In this document: piece after piece, positions 56,736 through 64,000 of the stretch
Layout: every line of letters begins with the position of its first letter
Position numbering within the stretch: position 1 is the stretch's first letter
Source: Gnetum montanum
Lineage: Eukaryota > Streptophyta > Gnetopsida > Gnetales > Gnetaceae
Assembly (NCBI GenBank): GCA_015680685.1
Contig: MNCI01033645.1
Location: 1 to 64,000 of the forward strand
Reading direction: 5' to 3'
DNA length: 64,000 bases
The notes under the pieces: model-generated
Told to the model about the DNA's origin: nothing
Databases searched by the model: none
Seen by the model: the letters and a program-made list of their open reading frames with translations, nothing else
Program-made: the position numbers and the translations under genes

Positions 56736-58915
56736 ATGGCTACATCAACCACCGCTGTTGAAACTGCCATCTTCGAGAATCCTTGGACCATGCAAGTTAC
56801 GCCTCTTGTGTTTGAGCCACCAACTAGCCCGATGCAACCACACCACTTCCTCAGGCTTCAAAACAAAGAACCTGAGGGACATGCTCAGCACAGGGAAAAA
56901 TACAATTTCCTCTATGTTAAGCTAGCAGCAAACTTGCCCATGTATCCACAAGAAGTCGAAGAAAAACGAAAATACGAGTTCATTTACTACAATGGGAAGA
57001 AATTTATTGCTTCATATAACACCACTATATCCCTAACAAATAAACAAAAGTGGATCATAGATCAAATGCTGATGGCTAAGACATCGCCAAGATAACTAGA
57101 GGAGTTTTTTCATGATGAAATGCTCCATGATGGGCAGGATGATCTAGACTCCCACTCCAAGGGAGGCAGTCATGCTGATTTCACCATGGCCACTCCCTCC
57201 AGACATCCCGCGTAAACCCGTTGTTCATGGTTACCATGCCCCTAACTCTATCTAATACTAATTGAGTCCCGCACTCACCGCACCTACATTTTCTCTCTCC
57301 GACTATCTTCCCGGGTGATGGTCTGTTACAAATTATCCCTCAGTAGGTGCAATTACCTAATCCATCTCATCATGCACCTATGCCTATATCACTGCATGTA
57401 CATGTGATACCTACATCCTAATTACCTACAACACCTACGTTCATCCCAACTCACATGATGGGGCTTGCCACTACAACATGGTGGGTTCTGAACATGCCTC
57501 TTTTTGTGCATCCTACGCAAACGTCCCATCTTCCCCTTCATCAAATCCAGGTCTCGCGGGTGCTAAACCCCATTACAGGATCGTTGTTTATGACCCCGGC
57601 CATACAAATAGTGTATCCAATGGTACCACCGATGGTGGTCGTCCCTATTTCACAACCCAATGTGGCTCCTCCTGCCGTTCCATAAATGACCCCTCCACCC
57701 ACAGGTCTAGATCAAGCCTTCCAGCTTATTCAAACCCTTATGGAGGAAGTTAAACACATCAAGGTTGTTGGTTTTGACACAGTACAAGTCATGGATTTTT
57801 ATCATGATGATCCTATTACTCTGGTAGTGTCCGTTTTATCGTTACCGCCTGGGATGCCACTTCCTCATTTTACGAAATATAATGGAGAAGGAAATCCCAA
57901 TGCTCACTTAGTTACTTTGAAGTCAGAGTCTTTGCTATTGCAAAAATTGCCACATACTATCCATGTCTTTGCTATGTCCCTAACGGGTAAAGCTTTAGAC
58001 TAGTATCAGGCACTTCCACGCTCTTCCATTTCAACCTTGGAAGAGTTGCTGACTCAATTCGATATGTGTTTCAAATACAACATGAAACCTGAAGTCACAT
58101 TGGACCAGATCATGGGAGTCAAACAAGACCCGCTTGAGTCAGTTCAAAATTTTATACAACAGTGGAGCACCACCTTGAATGAAATTCGTGAACCCATCGC
58201 AGAGACCCATCTATTGCCAATCTTCAAGGGGGTAGTTAACGACTTTATCAAGTCTAAGCTGTACTACCTCACTCCCTGTTCCCTTAGCCAAGCCTTTGCT
58301 CAAACTAAGAGCATCCAAGATGCGGCAGAGGCTAGCAAAGATTTGGCACATGTGGTCTACAAAAATGCCCACAGTAAGGGCAAGGACAAAGGCAAAGCTA
58401 CGACAACGACAGTAGCAGTGGTTGTCGAGGGGGCTAAGAAGAAAAACAACAACAAGAAAATATCTGTGGAGCCTATTGAGCCAAAAACTAGCTCAAACGG
58501 CATCAATCAAGAAGCTCCTTCCACCCTTGAAGCACCTCCACAGCCGAGGCCTAAATTTGAGCATAAGGATCACTCAAATTACGCGGCCCTACGTGTAAAG
58601 CCTTTAGAACTTATGAAGAAATTATTGGAAACTGGCCACATCCGACATAAGACAGTGTCCAAGGAAGCTCTGAAACATCATAGGCACCATTGCGAGCTAC
58701 TCAAGAACCCCTCCTTGGCCCAACCTAATGAACCACCAGTTCCCAAGAACTTTAGGCTAGATCGGTTTTGCGACTATCATCAATTGTGTGGTCATGACAC
58801 GGATTACTACTGGGCATTGAAATATGACCTTCAATGTATGATCAATCAAGGTGACCTAATCTTAGACAGTAGTAGTCCAACACGCCTAGAGAACCAAGCC
58901 ATGCATGTGTACTGA
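56736..58915 (+). pseudogene. gag of family C unit 2
   Basis: The N-terminal frame 56736-57095 (119 codons: FLRLQNKEPEGHAQ, YNFLYVKLAANLPMYPQEVEEK) starts at the first good ATG after the primer site. A proline-rich middle follows. The core is in 57686-58003 and, after one TAG at 58001 (Trp in unit 1), 58037-58915: DFYHDDPITLVVSVLSLPPG, EELLTQFDMCFKYNM, DQIMGVKQDPLESVQNF (gag helices), a lysine/asparagine-rich linker, and the end CDYHQLCGHDTDYYWALKYDL, the C-x-x-H-x-x-x-GH-D segment of Tat-lineage gags. It is the best preserved coding region in the window. It would form particles; no RT is encoded with it. Confidence 0.85.
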
Positions 58916-60392
58916 GACTCGTTAAATGCAAATGATGTAGGGTCCACTATCAACGTGGTAGGGGTAGAGGTCGATAGTCAAGCACAGCCGAAGCAATCCT
59001 TTGTGTTGCAAATGCACCCTCACTCGCCCCAAATAGCGAGTCCATTGGCATCGATGAGTGGTGCTCCAAGGCAACCTTTTTCCACCAAGCCCTTTCTTAG
59101 ACCACTACTTGACAGCCCGCTATCGGTAAAGCCATGTCCTAGCCCATGCCCATGCTTAAGACACCCTTTGTCATCAGTGTGCCCAAACCATCAGCTACCC
59201 CTCTTGTGTAAGGACAAATCTCCAAGTCAACCCCCCAATCCCAACTTAACAGAAAATAAGAAGGAGGTATGACAACTGATATGGCCAAGGACCATCTTAC
59301 GCTGGCGTTTCCCAAGCCTAAACCCCTTGCTTCTATGCCCTTGGCCCTACTTTCTAAAAACTATAAAGTTACGCAAACGCAACCATCTCCTCCTAGTAAA
59401 AAAAAACACAATCCTTGACTAGATTCCACTCTTCCTAGAGAAATTCGTCTCTTAGGGTGAATGGAAGAGGAAAAGGGTGACAAGAAGCCAGATCATGGGC
59501 GGGATCTCTTCGATGCCTTTACACAAGTCAAAAAGGCTCTAAAACAAAAAAATAGAACATTGAGCCTTTATGACTTACTCATGACATCACAGAAACATTG
59601 TGAGGCTATGGTTCATATGCTAACATTCATACCTATGGACGAGAGCCTGCCAGCGGATGAAGAAGCAATTCATTCCATCCTGCTTCCCCTCGCCACTGAA
59701 AAAAATGGGCCTACCCAGTTGACATTTCATGATGAATCCATTAAGGATGACCCCGAAAAGGGTCATGTGACAACGACGTCCATGTTCATTACCATCTGGG
59801 TTGGCCAATACTGAATCTGAAGAGTACATGTAGATGATGGGATGGCCACTAATGTCATCCCATATCCCATAGTGGACAAACTAGGCTTAATCGATCAAAT
59901 CAATCCTACCACAACGTCGTGTCTAAAGTCGTTCAATGGGGCATAAGTGCAAGTCAAAGGGACAGTGCACATCAACTGTGTGGCAAGGGACCAGTTCCCT
60001 AGAGATGCAACATTTATTGTTGTCGAGGAGATGCCTGGCTTCAACTTGATCCTAGGGAGGTCTTGGTTAGCTCATCTAAGGGCATTTTCATCACCTATCC
60101 ATTAGGAGATCCATCTACCCTATGCGGGAGGAGAAGTGGTCATCCACGATGACGAAATGACCCCTCGGGCTTTCAATAACATAGAAACAGAACAGGGTTC
60201 GGAAATAAAAATTCTCGAAGACCAGTCCCCTATCCAAACACTTGAATAGGCCAAAAAAGTGGCCGATGACAACTTAACTTGGGCTGAATTACCATTCCAA
60301 GAGGAAGATTGTGATGTGAATAAACTGGGTCATAAATCTTTCCATCCTTATGTATCACCAAAAATAAAAGTAATCAAAAAACAACTACAGAG
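58916..60392 (+). pseudogene. Protease of family C unit 2, end of + strand coding
   Basis: Proline-rich linker (58955-59272), then 59461-59814 (DAFTQVKKALKQKNRTLSLYDLL, FIPMDESLPADEEAI). After a TGA at 59812 the protease core VHVDDGMATNVIPYPIVDKLGL (59825-59890) has D-D-G again; FNLILGRSWLAHL lies near 60045. Text ends KIKVIKKQLQS-TAG at ~60392. The shared D-D-G in both units may be a family variant of D-S-G. No RT follows in the 110 bp before the minisatellite. Confidence 0.78.
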
Positions 60393-60500
60393 CTAGCGAA
60401 TAAACATGTTAGCACGACAAGTTGTATCAGTCTACGATGTTTCTTGTTACACGGTTTACGCTCTTTCTTTTTCCATTTTTGCCATTATGCTTATGAAGCC

Positions 60501-60850
60501 ATGGCCCGAAATGACCTAAAACTAGCCATGGCCCGAAATGGCCTAAAACTAGCGATGGCCCGAAATGGCCTAAAACTAATCACGGCCTACCATGGCTTAA
60601 AACTGGTGATTTGGTGTTATTTATTTTATTCTTTCATGCATATAGAGATGGCCCAAAATGGCCTAAAACTAGCGATGGCCCGAAATGGCCTTAAACTATC
60701 CATGGCCCGTAATGGCCTTAAACTACCTATTTCAGTCATAGTTTATGGTTGAACTAATCAAAGGCCTGAAATGGTCATAAATTAATGATTTCATTTACAC
60801 TTTACACTTGAATTATTTAGCGACCCGCAATGGCTTTAAACTAGTAACTT
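60501..60850. repeat. 27-bp minisatellite of family C unit 2
   Basis: Units start at 60501, 60528, 60555 and 60582, then after a 39-bp spacer at 60648, 60675 and 60702, with worn copies to ~60850. Being a multiple of three, the array stays open on + (60444-60752) and encodes MARNGLKLA repeats, but there is no sign this is a gene: it has no promoter and the unit 1 array is not open. Confidence 0.9.
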
Positions 60851-61043
60851 CATTGATGCTACACACTTAAACTAACTATGACTTGTCATAGCGCCAAAAC
60901 CTATGATTCCATTTATACTTTACATAAAAAGAAAACAACAAAAGAACATTAAACTCAAGAAAAAATTTGCATTAAATATGTTAAAAGAAAATATTGTCTT
61001 TGTTTCATTCCATCACAATAAAACCATGGCTAATATAGCCACG

Positions 61044-64000
61044 CTATGCATCACCCTTGTCCCCACTGTCTCTCGTATCTCCTAGCTCCACCTCTACTTC
61101 AAGCAAATCTTCCTCATAGGGGCCATCCTTTTCATGAGGAATCTCTTCATGAAGGTGGCCCACCCTGTGAAGCCCTTTAGTAAGGGGTTGCTCCCCATGG
61201 CATTGACTATCTTCATTACGCTCTACTTCCTGTAGATCCTCTTCATGAGGATCGCCACCTTCGTTAGGTTCATCCTGCTAAGGATTCTCCTCAAGTCGCT
61301 CCTACGATCAAACATGACACACATATTAACATCGCCATAAAAACTAGGTATGACAAAAACACAATAACACTAAGACTTGGCTGTGATGGTCCTACATCGA
61401 TAGCAAACGAGATTTGTTCTAGGACAACCCACAGACGTTGCATAATTTCATCCTCGATAAGCTCAGACCAAACCCCATCTCCTAGATTAGCTCCAGCCTT
61501 GACCTTTCCCTTCTCCATGGGAGTTCATCGGGGTGGTTCAGGGAAGAAGGAAGGGATGGTAGTTTCCCCCCCAGGAAGAGTCATTTCCCTCTTTAGAGAG
61601 GCACTTACCGTGACTTGCTGCTGAAACTTTTCAAATGCTATGGAAGCACCAATGACATTAAGGAATAGTCGGAGGTACTGAGCCTCAATGGTAGAATCCC
61701 TGTAACATTGATGATAGCCAGTGTTTTCCCATTTATAGACATGTTTATGGTCTTTCTGCATCTACCCCCATTCTTGGACACTCGTGCTAAAGTCCTTGCA
61801 GTCTTGGTTTTTCTGAGCTAGGAGATCCATCTACATTCGTTGCTCGACCAGTTCATGGCTAGTCTGGACACTATTCCTGATGACCATCCAATAACGGGCA
61901 TAGTCAACAACAGTCGTCTACTAGTACTCATTGTTCATCCCCTGAGCCTGCAAGAATTCTTTCCGCAACCTCAAATCCCCAACCTCATCACTTAGAGCCA
62001 CCTTCTCCTTCTCTGACCTTTGCAATCTCTTCCCAAGGTCTTCATTCACATTTTGGCATCCCCATAAGGAGCAAGTCGAGTGTACAACACATTTACACAT
62101 CTTGTCGTAAATATTGCATGGCACGATGGTCGCTTCCAATGGAGGTTTGGTGGTGTCTATGTCAATAGGCTCTAATGGATCCCATCTAAGGCGAGCTCCT
62201 AATGACATAAAATGGAGATTAGGCATAATTAGGTAGCGTAATGCCACTATGCAATAACCCCTGCTTAATGATCATAACGTACTGGCTTTAGGATTAATTC
62301 TCTCTAAGAGACCAATCATATTGTTGATGATGCCTTCCAGAAAGGCAAATTTATCAAGAAATTCGCCCCAAGATCGGGTCACCACTATTGATAAATGTAC
62401 GCTCTGATCACCTATTATGTAGGATAAATTACATATGAAGGCATAAATGAGATGTTACGATGACTAATAAAACCTCCAAAAGTAGTAGCGTAAAGCTTAC
62501 CTTTTGGAAAAAGTTAATCTCACAGAGTGACAAATCACTTACCTTTTCCTGTCCCAGCTGACAGGACTTCATCATCCTCCATTGCTACCTCCTCTTCCAA
62601 GGTTAGGGCTACATGCCACTTGCCTTATTGGTTGGGGCCTCCTCTTCCAAGGTCAAGGCCCCTTCCTCGTGCTACAAAATCGTAGCTCCTGTTTCAGGGG
62701 TCAACCTTTCCACAACCTTCTCCTTCGATGTCATACGACATCGTCAGTTAACACAGGATTTCACTCTTGCTCAATAAACATTATGCAACATAAAAATGTC
62801 TATATGCAACATAACCATAACCATTAACACATTTATCTACTTACCGGCTGGAGGATTACTCCTCTAAAATCTGACCTGCATCTTCTGCCCCACACTACCT
62901 ATTGGCCTGACAAGCTCCTCGGTCAAACGAGGCTTCTTCCGTTGCACTGATGAATCCACTATTTCAGCTGCCAAGTGCTTCCCCCTTGACACATCAATAG
63001 TGTAGGGGGGAAGTGCCCCACCCACACTGTTTTGATCCCGCGTTCGAGGTGCCACCATATTTTTAATTATTACTAACAACGGCTTCTCGATTCCTTCAAG
63101 AGGGTCTTGCAACCGGATAGTGCCGAAAACATGGGAAATCCACGGTTTGGAAATCTGGCTGTGGTCTTACTACACCCAGACCCCATTCCTTTGGACTATC
63201 AAAAATTTAACAAAACACCAGAAGAAAGCTATGAAGAAGGAAAAATGCACATTGAAACAGGACTCAAGCTTCTTGCGAAGCTTGACGATCTCAATGCGCA
63301 GGCCTTCAGCAAAATAACTAGCCCAATTGAACCGCGTCCCCTCCTCCATGACCTCTAGCATAATACAGGCCTATTCTATGATAAGGAACCATCCTTGAGA
63401 GAGTTTCTTGGGGAAGGCCTGGGCTCGGAAAAGAGGATAAATAGTATTGGCCACCTCCAACTCAATCCTGTTAGCAGGGATTCCCTTAACCTCCTTCTTA
63501 ACCCCTAGCCACTCCTCTATCTCTTGATGGTACTTGGAACTTCTCTTCAACCTTTCCTCTATAGGAAATCCATCGGAGGGGACACCAAAGAGATTGACAA
63601 ACAGTTGGGAATTGATGTCAAAATTCACACACATTACGCACAAGTATGCAGAGACACTTAGCTTCTTTGCTAAAGGAGTTGACTAGGGTTAACATTTCAC
63701 CCGTAGTGACATCGGGGGTTATGGCCAAAAATAGGTCCATTAATCTAGCCTCCTGAAGGTTATTGGTTAACACAACTGGGGCCACTCTGTGGCCAAGCCA
63801 ATGCTATGTGTCCTTTATATCACTGTAACGGAAGAACAGACTATTTGCCTTGTGACCAGAGGCCATAATCGTAATTTCCTGTGATTCCCTAATTGTTAAC
63901 ATAAAACAATAGTTAAAACAAAACTAAGGCAATTTTATACATCATTTCCAGCTAATAAAATTGTACAATTCATCATCATAATAAAGTTTACCAGGCCCAA
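61044..64000 (-). pseudogene. Antisense multi-exon gene of family C unit 2, 5' end outside window
   Basis: Same gene as 49864-54429. From the right edge on the minus strand: an exon end GGGCCTG, donor GTAAAC (~63992), intron with TTAACAATTAG acceptor (~63893), then the exon with ITIMASGHKANSLFF, LMDLFLAI, NLFGVPSDGFPIEERL, EEWLGVKKEVKG, LIVQRNGVWV and KKPRLTEELVRP, donor GTAAG near 62845. A coiled exon (62247-61921, LGKRLQRSEKEKVALSDEVGDL) and further frames to 61291 follow, then the acidic last exon with a stop at 61046-61044. Stops are few. The intron inside the TSGH/ASGH exon start is in the same place as in unit 1, which supports real splicing. Confidence 0.68.

Larger units (their letters stand above)
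43713..64000 (+). mobile_element. Family C: two gag-protease/antisense-gene units sharing one LTR
   Basis: LTR1 (43713-45345), internal region 1 (45346-54957), LTR2 (54958-56479), internal region 2 (56480 to beyond 64000). Each internal region has: primer site, gag, protease, a 27-bp minisatellite, and a minus-strand multi-exon gene. Neither contains reverse transcriptase, RNase H or integrase between protease and minisatellite. The two units are diverged and have different stop codons, so the shared plan is a family trait. I call them non-autonomous Tat-like elements (same primer site as element A). LTR borders are approximate: TGAAACACC starts agree, and LTR1 abuts host integrase coding. 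Confidence 0.75.

Noticed and set aside
60444-60752. 102-codon + frame made of MARNGLKLA repeats
   Set aside because: It is the in-frame reading of the 27-bp minisatellite. No promoter or start context, and the unit 1 array is not open in this frame.

Overview
This window looks like intergenic DNA from a large, repeat-rich plant nuclear genome. A gymnosperm, perhaps a conifer, seems most likely from the long decayed Ty3/gypsy elements and a conifer-like cytochrome P450 remnant, but that guess is weak. I found no intact host gene, rRNA, tRNA or CRISPR array. Almost everything recognisable is a Ty3/gypsy LTR retrotransposon, nested and worn down by stop codons. Many of these stops are explained by one C-to-T change (CAG/CAA to TAG/TAA, CGA to TGA), as expected for methylated, silenced elements.

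Layout, left to right. (1) 1-4022: 5' part of an Athila-like element D (gag, protease, reverse transcriptase with FMDD, start of RNase H), cut inside RNase H. (2) 4023-22700: element A, a Tat-like family with ~4.0 kb LTRs, arranged LTR-internal-LTR-internal, the second internal region broken at ~22700. Each LTR carries a 157-codon frame and a decayed cytochrome P450 fragment. The order is gag, protease, RNase H (second, Tat/archaeal type), reverse transcriptase, degenerate first RNase H, integrase. A separate small gene with its own TATA promoter lies before the 3' LTR. (3) 22700-24511: unassigned. (4) 24517-34166: element B, an Athila-like element with both LTRs, a tRNA-Asp-type primer site and a perfect ATAGG target duplication. 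(5) 34172-39480: a broken coiled-coil gene with a TATA promoter, an oppositely oriented promoter of the same design, and an integrase fragment. (6) 39480-43180: AT-rich, nothing assigned. (7) ~43180-43712: minus-strand gypsy integrase end. (8) 43713-64000: element family C, again LTR-internal-LTR-internal. Both internal regions carry gag and protease on + but no reverse transcriptase or integrase, then a 27-bp minisatellite, then a multi-exon gene on the minus strand, antisense to the element, with its own TATA box.

The most interesting points are: the C family (gag-protease plus a spliced antisense gene, no pol, seen twice with the same plan); the RNase H between protease and reverse transcriptase in A; the recurrence, in three families, of the same short motif near both the LTR promoter and the promoter of the extra gene; a dispersed inverted-repeat TAGCGTA/GCTATGC word across C; and two separate LTR-I-LTR-I tandems in 64 kb. 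Percentages and repeat counts were made by eye on short stretches.
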